Origin: Streptomyces nitrosporeus
Lineage (GTDB): Bacteria > Actinomycetota > Actinomycetes > Streptomycetales > Streptomycetaceae
Length of the DNA: 64,000 nt
Direction of reading: 5' to 3'
Assembly (NCBI RefSeq): GCF_008704555.1
Contig: NZ_CP023702.1
Span: 4,154,001 to 4,218,000 of the forward strand
Translations under genes and position numbers: made by a program
The notes under the pieces: generated by a model
What the model saw: only the letters and a program-made list of their open reading frames with translations
What the model was told of the DNA's origin: nothing
Databases searched by the model: none
In this document: piece by piece, positions 44,794 to 52,542 of the stretch
How the letters are laid out: each line of letters starts with the position of its first letter
How positions within the stretch are numbered: position 1 is the first letter of the stretch

Positions 44794-46407
44794 ATGGAGA
44801 GGCGGACCATCCCTGTATCAGACGCGCTGGACCTCATCGAGCGCGAGGAGTCGCACTTCTGGGATCACAAAAGTGCACAGAGTAAGGGCACGGTAGTCCA
44901 GAAAATTGCAGCCGGTCTCGCCAATGCGGATGGCGGAGAATTCATCGTTGGAATCGAAGACCGGGGAAAGCAGGCCATCGGCTTGGACAGGTGGCAAGGG
45001 TACAGCACAATTGAAGACGCAAACATTGTCCTAGAGGCGCTCGCCCGTGACATCCAGCCGCCGGTTCCGTATTCAATGGAATATCTTGTCATTCAAGGAC
45101 GCGAGCGCCAGGGTTTAGCATGCCTGGTCAATATTCGTAAAAGCGAGAGCGTCCATTATGCCGCTGACAAAAAAGTCTACGTGCGACGCGGAGCCGCCAC
45201 CCATTCGATCACAGGGCAGGCAGTTACAGACCTGAGCCTGGCAAAAGGTGCGCGCACTTACGAAGATCAGCTACTCGCAGACTACGATAAAGAAGATTTG
45301 GTAGTCGAAGATGAGCTTGCCTACTTCCTGAGGTCCTACAGCCCGTCGACACCGCCGGATATTTTCATCCGCAAGCAGCGCCTCATCGACAGGGAATCCG
45401 GCGCCGCGAAAGTATCCGCCGGAATTCTATACGCTGAATCGCCACCTGCGGTTGTACCGAAGCGTTGCGCGGTGAAGGTCGCACGGTACAACACCAGGGA
45501 GAAGGAACCTCGCAGGGAGCACCTGGCAGCCACCCCGGGCACCATTGAAGGGCCAGCGCGGGTCGTCATTGAAGAGACAATCGCTGCGGTCACGGCATTG
45601 ATCGAGTCAGTCTCTGTGCTTCAGCCGACCGGGGAAATGGCACCCGTAAAATATCCGCCCGAAGTTTTGAAGGAAATCATTGTAAACGCGGTAATTCATC
45701 GCGACTACAATATCTCCGATGACATCTTGGTGTACGTCTTCGACGACCGCGTCGAGGTGCGGAGTCCCGGATCACTGCCAGGAAGTATGACGCTTGACAC
45801 GCTTCTTCAGGATCGCTTTTCGCGAAACCCGACAATTGTGCGCCTGCTAAACAAGTACCCCGACCCGCCAAATAAGGACATCGGTGAAGGGCTGCGTACA
45901 GTCGTTGCGAAGATGGCTGAGGCTAGGTTGCAGTCACCCATTTTCACAATTGAAGGAAACTACTTCGTAGTGAACTTAGGGCACACGCCGCTGGCTCGGG
46001 CTCACGAGATCGTTATGGAGTACCTTGAGAACCATGACGAAATCACGAACTCCATCGGTCGGAGCCTTACGGGAATACACTCCGAGAACAGCATGAAGGA
46101 TGTTTTCTACGCCTTGCGTAAGGCGAATAAAATCGAGATGGTTCCCGGTAAGCGAGGTAACAAGTCTGCATGGCAAAAGGTGCAGCCAGTAGAAATGGCT
46201 GGCGATGCTGATGCCCCATCAGAGGTGGCATCAAGATCCAGTTCCGGTGTCACGGTCCAGCAGGCGGAGGCGTCAGGAGGAGCTGTCCGCAGGGCGCCGA
46301 AGAGGCTAAAGGAGCGCAAGAACACGACCGGCCCTGCCCGTAATCGGCCGTGTTCTTGCGGGAGCGGATTTAAGTACAAGAGATGCTGTGGCCGGACAGC
46401 GTCCTGA
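44794..46407 (+). CDS. AlbA_2 (Schlafen-type) - HATPase_c_4 - SEC-C protein
   Basis: This 537-aa protein has three parts. Residues about 10-135 are a Schlafen AlbA_2 domain (ESHFWDHKSAQSKG, then GLANADGGEFIVGIED). Residues about 285-400 are an HATPase_c_4 region with EIIVNAVIHRDYN and KDIGEGLRTVVAKM. The last 25 residues form a SEC-C zinc motif, RPCSCGSGFKYKRCC. Relatives with the first two parts are called ATP-dependent regulators and occur on mobile and defence islands; the SEC-C tail is unusual. Base composition is visibly AT-richer than all neighbours, and codons 108 and 395 are TTA, so translation should need the bldA tRNA. Probably leaderless. Confidence 0.82.
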   Translation: MERRTIPVSDALDLIEREESHFWDHKSAQSKGTVVQKIAAGLANADGGEFIVGIEDRGKQAIGLDRWQGYSTIEDANIVLEALARDIQPPVPYSMEYLVIQGRERQGLACLVNIRKSESVHYAADKKVYVRRGAATHSITGQAVTDLSLAKGARTYEDQLLADYDKEDLVVEDELAYFLRSYSPSTPPDIFIRKQRLIDRESGAAKVSAGILYAESPPAVVPKRCAVKVARYNTREKEPRREHLAATPGTIEGPARVVIEETIAAVTALIESVSVLQPTGEMAPVKYPPEVLKEIIVNAVIHRDYNISDDILVYVFDDRVEVRSPGSLPGSMTLDTLLQDRFSRNPTIVRLLNKYPDPPNKDIGEGLRTVVAKMAEARLQSPIFTIEGNYFVVNLGHTPLARAHEIVMEYLENHDEITNSIGRSLTGIHSENSMKDVFYALRKANKIEMVPGKRGNKSAWQKVQPVEMAGDADAPSEVASRSSSGVTVQQAEASGGAVRRAPKRLKERKNTTGPARNRPCSCGSGFKYKRCCGRTAS

Positions 46408-46604
46408 TGAGGGGCGCCAGACAGCGCCGGACACCGTTCGAACTCTCCCCTGGCCAGCGGCTTGTGTCGGTCTCATTTCCAGTCTCAGTTGCCGCCCACT
46501 CCGCAGTCGTTCAGGCTCGTTCGCTGCTGTCTGAGATGACCGGTAAGCAGGTCAGCTAGCTGCATGACGGACGTCTATGGACCGCGTCGGAGTGAGATCG
46601 GACA

Positions 46605-46648
46605 ACTCGTAATGCGTAGGTCTCGGGTTCGAATCCCGAAGGCGGCTC
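46605..46648 (+). repeat. Att core copy 2, junction of elements A and B
   Basis: Exact 44-bp copy of the tRNA-Thr 3' half. The 5' half of the tRNA is absent, so it is not a tRNA gene. Confidence 0.95.
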
Positions 46649-46654
46649 GGAATT

Positions 46655-46690
46655 ACCCCAGGACTCACTCGCCGTGACCTGGGGTTTTTT
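46655..46690 (+). terminator. U-tract terminator after att copy 2
   Basis: ACCCCAGG (46655-46662) pairs with CCTGGGGT (46678-46685) and is followed by TTTTT. It mirrors the tRNA terminator behind copy 1, as expected if an element brought or displaced a tRNA 3' end with its terminator. Confidence 0.88.
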
Positions 46691-46828
46691 CATGCCCGGG
46701 TGGTGCGCGTCGCGTGATGGGAACGCCGTGGGAACGGCTTGCGTGAGCGATGCGTGAGCGTTCGACAGGCCGACCGGCTCGGCATCAGGTCGGCGAGCGG
46801 CTTCCGTCGGGGGAGTGCCCGCGTTGCT

Positions 46829-48268
46829 TCACCAGTTGGGGTCGAGGACCAGCGGGGCGTCCTCGGACGCCATCCAGGTGTCGAACTCCTCCGGTGTCAG
46901 GAAGATGGGACGGCTGGCCTCCTCAGCCGTCAGCGCCGCCAGACCGGACAGCGCGGCCGCCGGATCGGTGCCCGCGAGTCGTTGCCGTACGTCTTTCAGC
47001 CCGGGCAGCACGACGGCCGACGCGCGCGTCGCCGGACCCAGGCCGGCCGCCGCTGAGCCCAGCAGCCCCGAGGTCAGGGAAGCCGTGAGCAGCTCCCGCT
47101 CCAGCAGCTGCGCGCCCGGCGCACCGGTGCCGCGGACCGCCACCAAAGCGGCCTGCAGGCCCTGCACGATCAGCGTGCCGGCTGCCTGGCCCACCAGACC
47201 GCCCACCAGTGCCCCGACCACCGGCACCGGGATCACTGTCTGCGTCACCGCCCCGCACGCCCAGCCCAGAGCGGTCCGCAGGGTGGCCTCAGCGCTGCAG
47301 GCCGCGAACTCGCCCGCGTCGATCCGCCCGAGCGCCAGTGCCACACCGGCCTCCGCCACCGCGTACGCGGCACCGGCCGTCGCGAACGCCAGGTCTCCGC
47401 CGCCCAGTACCGCAGGCAGACGCCCGGCCCGCGACGCCGTACGGATCACCGATCCCAGCCCCGCCACGGCCCCGGACCGCGCCGCAGCCCGGGCCGCCGA
47501 CGCGGCTGCTGTGAGGGCTGCCGACGCGGCCGAGGTCTCACCCGCCCGCACCCGGGCCAGCTGTCCGGCAGCGGACACGGCCCCGGCCACCAGCCCGCCG
47601 GCCGCCGCCGCCGTTCCCGCTACGGCCGCCGTCTCCCGGCCGGCCGCTCGTACCGCCTCGCCGCGCGCCCAGCGCATCGGGTCGAGGGCCGAACGGTGCG
47701 CGTCGGCCAGGTCGATCGGGTCGGAGGCGACGTCGCCGTACTTCAGCCGGTCCTTCAGATGCGCGTGGGCGTCAGCGTAGTCGGCGAACCGCACTCCCTC
47801 GGGAGACATGGTGAGTCGGCGCTCCAGCAGACTGTCCACGGCGGCGACCCGGTCGCCCGCCACCAGCCGCGTCATCCCCTCGTAGTGCGGCTGGGCCACC
47901 TGGTGCGCGGTCTTCGGGACGCTGTCCATCAACTTGGCCTGCGCCTGGCCCACGAGCCGGCCCCGGTCGACGAGCCAGAGATCGGCCGGGGCCGTCTGCG
48001 AGCCGCCTTCGGCCCACTCCGTGACCACAGCCCGGACCGACGCGCCGGCCCGGATCGCGTTCTGGTTGAAGGAGAGCGCGTGCTGTACCTCGAAGAGGTG
48101 TCCGGCACGCTGGGCGTTGCCGATGTTGACGTACCGGTGCACCAGCCGCTCCACCGTCTTCTGGGTGCACAACGTCTCGACGGTGGCCTCGGCCAGCCGG
48201 CGGGTGGCGGCGTCCGCGACCGTCCAGGCGGCCTGGTCGGCGGCGCCGGGCAGGACCGTACGGCTCAT
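46829..48268 (-). CDS. Predicted PD-(D/E)xK-like nuclease fused to a glycine-zipper hydrophobic domain
   Basis: This 479-aa protein is not recognised as a named family. Residues 50-115 read like a restriction-type nuclease core: Glu60 in GHLFEVQHA, an Asn-rich helix, Asp96 in APADLWLV and Gln110-x-Lys112 in GQAQAKLM, i.e. E...D...QxK. Residues about 210-440 are Ala/Gly-rich and hydrophobic with zipper-like spacing (VVGALVGGLVGQAAGTLIV), suggesting membrane insertion or a pore. The C-terminus is polar, ending DAPLVLDPNW. Its ATG overlaps the stop of the upstream coiled-coil gene (ATGA), so the two are made together. A membrane-linked effector is my inference. Confidence 0.6.
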   Translation of the reverse strand: MSRTVLPGAADQAAWTVADAATRRLAEATVETLCTQKTVERLVHRYVNIGNAQRAGHLFEVQHALSFNQNAIRAGASVRAVVTEWAEGGSQTAPADLWLVDRGRLVGQAQAKLMDSVPKTAHQVAQPHYEGMTRLVAGDRVAAVDSLLERRLTMSPEGVRFADYADAHAHLKDRLKYGDVASDPIDLADAHRSALDPMRWARGEAVRAAGRETAAVAGTAAAAGGLVAGAVSAAGQLARVRAGETSAASAALTAAASAARAAARSGAVAGLGSVIRTASRAGRLPAVLGGGDLAFATAGAAYAVAEAGVALALGRIDAGEFAACSAEATLRTALGWACGAVTQTVIPVPVVGALVGGLVGQAAGTLIVQGLQAALVAVRGTGAPGAQLLERELLTASLTSGLLGSAAAGLGPATRASAVVLPGLKDVRQRLAGTDPAAALSGLAALTAEEASRPIFLTPEEFDTWMASEDAPLVLDPNW

Positions 48269-49191
48269 GCGGCGGATGCCAGTTCGGCAAGGTGGGCCCG
48301 GGCGTCCGCAACGACACGGCCGGACAGCTCGCCGACCCGGCCGTCCTCTCCGGCCGGCGGGGCCGCCATCACCTTCACAGTCGTGCAGGCGAGATCGAAG
48401 ACCTCCTTGACCTGAGCTCGCTGCTCCGCGTCGTACGCCCTGTAGTCGTCATGGTCGGCGGCCAGTGCCGCGAAGGCCGGCAGCCGCTCTTCCATGGCCA
48501 CGCAGAGGTCCTTGAGTACGAGGCGGATCTCCCGGCTGCGCTGGAACACCTCGGACAAGGTCCGGCGGGCCTCCGCCAGTTCTGACTCCGCCGCTCCCAG
48601 TTCCTCGGCGACCTTCTCCTGGTCCTCGCGGGCCGAGCGGCCCCGCCATTCAAGGAGGACTCCGCCCACGACGAGCGTAGGCACCGCGACAACCGCGGCC
48701 AGGACCGCCGTCCCGGCGGCCATTCCACCGCCGCCCGCCGCCAGCGAACCACCGCCCAGCCAGGCCATGGTGGCGCTACTCGCGGCGGCCCCGGAAAGCC
48801 CGGAGATAGCTGTGCCGGTGGACGCGGTGGCAAAGGCGCCGACGGCCAGGTAGGTGGCCGCGCCGATGCCCGCTCCGGCGGCTCCGCCCCCGATGAGCGA
48901 CCCGACCGCGGACACCGCGAGCCGCTGTATCTCCAGCAGTTCGACGTCGGCCGTGGTGTGCCCAGCCGGATCCACCGGGGCAAGTTCGGCCAGATCCACC
49001 CGCTTGAGCCGCGCGAAAGCGTCCCGGAAGGGGACGAGGGCCCGCTCGTAGGTGGCCTGCCGCTGCTTCTCCTGCGCCGTACTCTCCTGGACGACGTGCC
49101 GGTCGAGCTTCCTGCGGCGGGCACTCAGCTTCTCATTGCGCTGTTTGTTCCTTCGCGCGAGCAGGACGGCTCGGTACATGGCTACGGCCAT
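48265..49191 (-). CDS. Coiled-coil protein with central glycine-zipper membrane region
   Basis: This 308-aa protein has a very basic N-terminus (LLARRNKQRNEKLSARRRK), helices to about residue 75, and a hydrophobic Gly/Ala-rich block at residues 92-182 (SLIGGGAAGAGIGAATYLAV and MAWLGGGSLAAGGGGMAAGT). A charged coiled coil lies at about 186-215 (EDQEKVAEELGAAESELAEA), with more helices to the end. GGGAGG lies 9 nt before the ATG at 49191. It is the first gene of the coupled pair and shares the glycine-zipper theme with its partner, so a joint membrane complex is plausible. Not recognised. Confidence 0.62.
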   Translation of the reverse strand: MAVAMYRAVLLARRNKQRNEKLSARRRKLDRHVVQESTAQEKQRQATYERALVPFRDAFARLKRVDLAELAPVDPAGHTTADVELLEIQRLAVSAVGSLIGGGAAGAGIGAATYLAVGAFATASTGTAISGLSGAAASSATMAWLGGGSLAAGGGGMAAGTAVLAAVVAVPTLVVGGVLLEWRGRSAREDQEKVAEELGAAESELAEARRTLSEVFQRSREIRLVLKDLCVAMEERLPAFAALAADHDDYRAYDAEQRAQVKEVFDLACTTVKVMAAPPAGEDGRVGELSGRVVADARAHLAELASAA

Positions 49192-49360
49192 GCGGCATTC
49201 CCTCCCTGGACAGTCGCACTGACTGGGTGTCAGGCTATCGCCGTCCGGGTGCTCGCCAGGGCATGTCCGTGATGTGGAACGTCCTGGAGGGACGCCACAA
49301 GGCAGGTGCGATGGCTTGTGGGCGCGGCGCGTGAGCGAAGCGGTGGTCAGCCCTTCCGCG

Positions 49361-49549
49361 TCACCTTTTGGCCTTGCTCTTCCTCTTGGCCTTCTTCGCT
49401 TCCTCGGCGGCCTCGCGGACCTGCTTCTCCTGGTCGGCCTTCCGCTGGAGCGGTACCAGCTCGGCGGTGGCCTCGGCGGCGTTCTTGCCGACGTGGGGGA
49501 GCACGCTCTGGTAGATGTCGCGCGTGATCCGGGTGTCACTGTGCCCGAT
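49361..49549 (-). pseudogene. C-terminal fragment of a second tyrosine integrase
   Basis: The remaining 62 codons begin IGHSDTRITRDIYQSVLP, with the GH and the catalytic Tyr (DIYQS), and end in a Lys/Arg-rich tail. The fragment starts exactly where the decayed IS begins. The N-terminal about 350 codons are absent from the window, so the IS and an associated deletion removed them. It differs from the integrase of element A. Confidence 0.88.
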
Positions 49550-50389
49550 CGTGTCCGAATAGGGGCGGGGGGCGTGGAGTCGAATCGTTCCGGACGGGTT
49601 GTGGGAGATCGCGGGGCCGCTGATCCCGCCGTCGAGGGCGAGGCCGCAGGGCGGCGGGACGCAGGACACGCCTGATGAGGCGCTGTTCACGGCGATCGTC
49701 CACGTCCTGGTCAGTGGATGCGTCTGGCGTGTGTTGCCGCCCTGTTTCGGGATTTCGAAATCGACGGCCCACCGCAGGTTCCTGATCTGGTCGAGAGCCG
49801 GTGTGTGGGGCCGGCTGCACGAGGAGATCCTGCACCGCCTGGACGGCGCCGGCCTCCTCGGCCTCTCCCGGGCAGCCCTCGACTCCGCCCACGTGAGGGC
49901 TGAAAAGGGGGCGTACTCACAGGCCCGCGGACCGGGGTGAGCCGGGTTCCAGGATGCACGTCCTGTCGGACGCGGACGGACTGCCCCTCCTCGTCGGCCT
50001 CTCCGCGGCCAACACTCACGACAGCCTCGCACTGAAGCCGATGGTCCTGGGTCACCAAACGAGACACAGCCCCTGCCGAGGCCGGCAGCAGCCAACCTCG
50101 ACGCCTATTAGGCATACGACGTGCCTCACCTGCGGAAATGGCTATGGAGCAAGCACATCGGAGTGCGTATCGCGCGTAAGGGAGTCGAGTCCGGCGAACG
50201 GCTGGGCGCCGCAGTCGGGTCATCGAGCGGGCGAGGTCCTGGCTGGCCGGCTACCGCAGACTGAACCACCGCTACGAACGCCATCCCCGCAACTGCCTGG
50301 CCGTTCCCGGCCTCGCCGCCACCCTCCGCTGCCCGCTGCCCGCCCTCCGCTACAGACGACTCGCCCGACTCACGGCATAGGACACGGTC
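49547..50389. mobile_element. Decayed IS427-like insertion sequence
   Basis: The right end (CATAGGACACGGTC, ending 50389) matches the IS at 43868-44732. The left end (GATCGTGTCCGAAT from 49547) is a mutated version of the same repeat. About 843 bp, inserted in the integrase of element B. Confidence 0.8.
49599..50379 (+). pseudogene. IS427-type transposase, degraded
   Basis: Frame 1 carries WEIAGPLIPPSRARPQGGG and ALDSAHVRAEKG. Frame 2 carries MHVLSDADGLPLLVGLSAAN, then loses frame: a TAG interrupts the KAYDVPHL-like region near 50108, and the terminal Glu region (VIERARSWLAGYR) lies in yet another frame. Relative to the intact copy at 43877-44694 it has several indels, so it is dead. Confidence 0.88.
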
Positions 50390-50540
50390 CATGGGCCCCG
50401 GTTGTGTGAGCGCTGCGTGAGCGGACTGGGTGGCACCAGGGTGGACCCGGCGTCGTGGTGATCACGGTCGGACGCCTCTGAGCTGGGGAAACGGGATTCC
50501 GCGGCACCGCCCAGCACCACCCGGGATGATCGTGCGGGCC

Positions 50541-50583
50541 CTCGTAATGCATAGGTCTCGGGTTCGAATCCCGAAGGCGGCTC
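50541..50583 (+). repeat. Att core copy 3, right end of the island
   Basis: 43 bases matching the tRNA-Thr 3' half with one change (A for G at 50551). It is the outermost copy and probably the original chromosomal 3' end displaced by integration. Confidence 0.93.
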
Positions 50584-50590
50584 AGAGGGG

Positions 50591-50620
50591 GCCCAGGCCG
50601 GATCGTCATCCGCCCTGGGT
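50591..50620 (+). terminator. Terminator after att copy 3
   Basis: GCCCAGG (50591-50597) pairs with CCTGGGT (50614-50620, one G-U), with an inner CGGAT/ATCCG stem and a T-rich tail. Third occurrence of a terminator directly behind the tRNA 3' end. Confidence 0.75.
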
Positions 50621-50725
50621 TCTGTTCTTCTCCGGGGTGCCCCCTTCCGGGTGGTGTCGCGTCGCACGGCGACGGCCGGTCCCGGGGACCGGGGCCGGCC
50701 GTCGGTGGCGGGTGGGCGGGCGGGG

Positions 50726-51712
50726 TCAGTTGGTGGTGTCGAGCTTCTCCCGCTGTTCCGGGGTCAGTTCGAGGTCGACCGCGGCGAGGTTCTCGTCCAG
50801 CTGGGCGGTCGACGAGGCGCCGACCAGGGGCAGTACGGGGATGTCGCCGCCCATCAGCCAGGACAGCACGACCTGGTTGACGGTGGCGCCGGTCTCCTCG
50901 GCGACCTCGCGCACCGCCTTCAGGCGGGGGTCCGTGCCCGCGTGCTCGAAGCCCGGGCCCAGCGGCTTGTCGTCGCGGACGTATCCGCCGGAGAGCAGCG
51001 GGGAGTAGGCGATCTGGGTGAGTGAGGGGTTCGCGCGTACGTAGCTCAGCAGGTCGCCGCTGACCAGGCCCTGGTTGCCGTCGGGCGAGCGCAGGCTCGG
51101 GGTGTCGGTGCGCTGGCGGAGGTAGCTGTGGTGGTGCTGGAGGACCTCGTAGCCGGGGACGCCGGCCGCCGCGGCCAGGCTCCGGGCGCGCTCCACACGC
51201 CAGGCCCAGTGGTTGCTCGCGCCCAGCAGTCCGGCGATGCCGTCGGCGACGATCTCGCCGAACGCCCCGACGGTCTCCTCCAGCGGGGTCTTCTCGTCCA
51301 TGACGTGTGCGTAGAGCAGGTGGATGCGCTCGATACCGAGACGCTCCCGGCTGCGTTCGGCGGACTCGCGGATCACCTTGGCGGAAAGGCCCTCGATGTC
51401 GAGGCTGAATCCGCTCGTGGGGGCGTTCGGGCGGGCGCCGAGTTTGGTCGCGATGGTGATCTCGTCACCGATTCCCCGGCTGCGGATCCAGCGGCCGAGG
51501 AGTTCCTCGCTTTCCCCGCCCTGGGTGCCGTTGACCCAGAAAGCGTAGTTGTTGGAGGTGTCGATGAAATTCCCGCCCGCCTCGACGAAACGGTCGAGAA
51601 CGGCGAACGATGTCGATTCGTCGGTCACCGTTCCGAAGAGCATCGAACCCAGGCTCACCACGCTCACCTCACGGCGGGTGGCGGGGTCGCTGCCGATGAC
51701 GCGGTACTTCAT
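50726..51712 (-). CDS. Aldo/keto reductase
   Basis: This 328-aa NAD(P)H-dependent carbonyl reductase has the catalytic tetrad visible: Asp and Tyr in FIDTSNNYAFW, Lys in ITIATKLGA and His in LLYAHVMDEK. The C-terminal cofactor site is IPVLPLVGASSTAQLDENL. An AGGA site lies 6 nt before the ATG at 51712. It is the last gene of a leftward set with thioesterase and P450 at the edge of the biosynthetic cluster. It could reduce a beta-keto or aldehyde intermediate, since the PKS module in the window has no ketoreductase; that link is inference. Confidence 0.9.
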   Translation of the reverse strand: MKYRVIGSDPATRREVSVVSLGSMLFGTVTDESTSFAVLDRFVEAGGNFIDTSNNYAFWVNGTQGGESEELLGRWIRSRGIGDEITIATKLGARPNAPTSGFSLDIEGLSAKVIRESAERSRERLGIERIHLLYAHVMDEKTPLEETVGAFGEIVADGIAGLLGASNHWAWRVERARSLAAAAGVPGYEVLQHHHSYLRQRTDTPSLRSPDGNQGLVSGDLLSYVRANPSLTQIAYSPLLSGGYVRDDKPLGPGFEHAGTDPRLKAVREVAEETGATVNQVVLSWLMGGDIPVLPLVGASSTAQLDENLAAVDLELTPEQREKLDTTN

Positions 51713-51761
51713 GGTGAGTCCTATCCGATGGTCGGTGCGTAGGTGAAGGATTACGGATCTG

Positions 51762-52535
51762 TTAATTCCGGGTGAGCAGTTCTTGATCGCCCGGGCCCAC
51801 GGTGGCGCCGATACTCTCCGCGAGGGCGTCGAAGTGCCTGGCCAGAAAGAAGTGGCCGCCGCTGAAGGTGTGCAGCTGGAAGCGGCCCGTGGTGTGGCGG
51901 GCCCACGCCTCGGCCTGGACGGTGTCCACCCGGGGGTCGGCGTCGCCGATGAAGGCGGTGACGGGGCAGCGGAGCGGGTCGGCCCCCTGGTAGCGGTACG
52001 TCTCCGTGGCGACGTAATCGCTCCGGACCGCCGGGAGGATGGCGGCCAGCAGCTCGGCGTTGTCCAGCATCCGCGACTCGGTGCCGCCCAGCAGCCGGAT
52101 GTCGGCGACCAGCTCCTCGTCGGTCGCGAGGTGGACCGAGCCCGGTGCGGGGATCGACGGCGCCCGGCGGCCGGAGACGAACAGGGCGGACGGCTCGGCG
52201 CCGTTCGCGCGCAGCCGGCAGGCCACCTCGAAGGCGAGGGTCGCGCCCATGCTGTGCCCGAAGAGCGCGAAGGGCACCCGGGTCCAGCCGGTGAGTTCGG
52301 CCGCAATGATGTCGGCCAGCTCGGTCATGCTCTCGATGCGGGGTTCGTTGAACCGCTCCTGACGGCCCGGGTACTGGACGGTCAGCATCTCGGTCCGGGG
52401 CGCCAGGAGGGTGGACAGCGGGAAGAAGTACGAGGCGTTGCCGCCGGCGTGCGGGAAGCAGAAGAGCCTGAGGGCGCCGTCGTCGGCGGTGTGGAAGCGG
52501 CGCAGCCACGGGGTGTCCGCAGGGGTCACGGGCAT
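51762..52535 (-). CDS. Type II thioesterase
   Basis: This 257-aa editing thioesterase has oxyanion region LFCFPHAGGNASYF, nucleophile in LFGHSMGATLAF, Asp in IGDADPRVD and His in FSGGHFFLARH. The family removes stalled or mis-primed acyl groups from carrier proteins of NRPS/PKS lines. It starts 8 nt after the P450 stop codon and is followed 49 nt later by the reductase gene, so the three form one leftward operon. Confidence 0.93.
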   Translation of the reverse strand: MPVTPADTPWLRRFHTADDGALRLFCFPHAGGNASYFFPLSTLLAPRTEMLTVQYPGRQERFNEPRIESMTELADIIAAELTGWTRVPFALFGHSMGATLAFEVACRLRANGAEPSALFVSGRRAPSIPAPGSVHLATDEELVADIRLLGGTESRMLDNAELLAAILPAVRSDYVATETYRYQGADPLRCPVTAFIGDADPRVDTVQAEAWARHTTGRFQLHTFSGGHFFLARHFDALAESIGATVGPGDQELLTRN

Positions 52536-52542
52536 CTGGGGC

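Larger units (their letters stand above)
40957..46648. mobile_element. Integrated element A in tRNA-Thr
   Basis: Bounded by att copies 1 and 2 (44-bp perfect repeats). It contains, from left, a tyrosine integrase, an excisionase, an octamer-rich non-coding region, two IS elements and an AlbA_2-HATPase-SEC-C gene. The int-xis order beside the tRNA resembles actinomycete integrative elements of the pSAM2 type, but no replication or transfer gene is present; the IS pair sits where rep would be expected. Confidence 0.88.
46605..50583. mobile_element. Integrated element B, integrase lost
   Basis: Bounded by att copies 2 and 3. It carries a coupled two-gene module (46829-49191), the C-terminal 62 codons of an integrase and a decayed IS. 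Without its own integrase it could only be moved by the integrase of element A, which recognises nearly the same core. Confidence 0.8.

Noticed and set aside
46605-46648. Additional tRNA-Thr gene
   Set aside because: Only the 3' half is present; there is no acceptor 5' strand or D arm upstream. The same holds for 50541-50583. Both are att copies.
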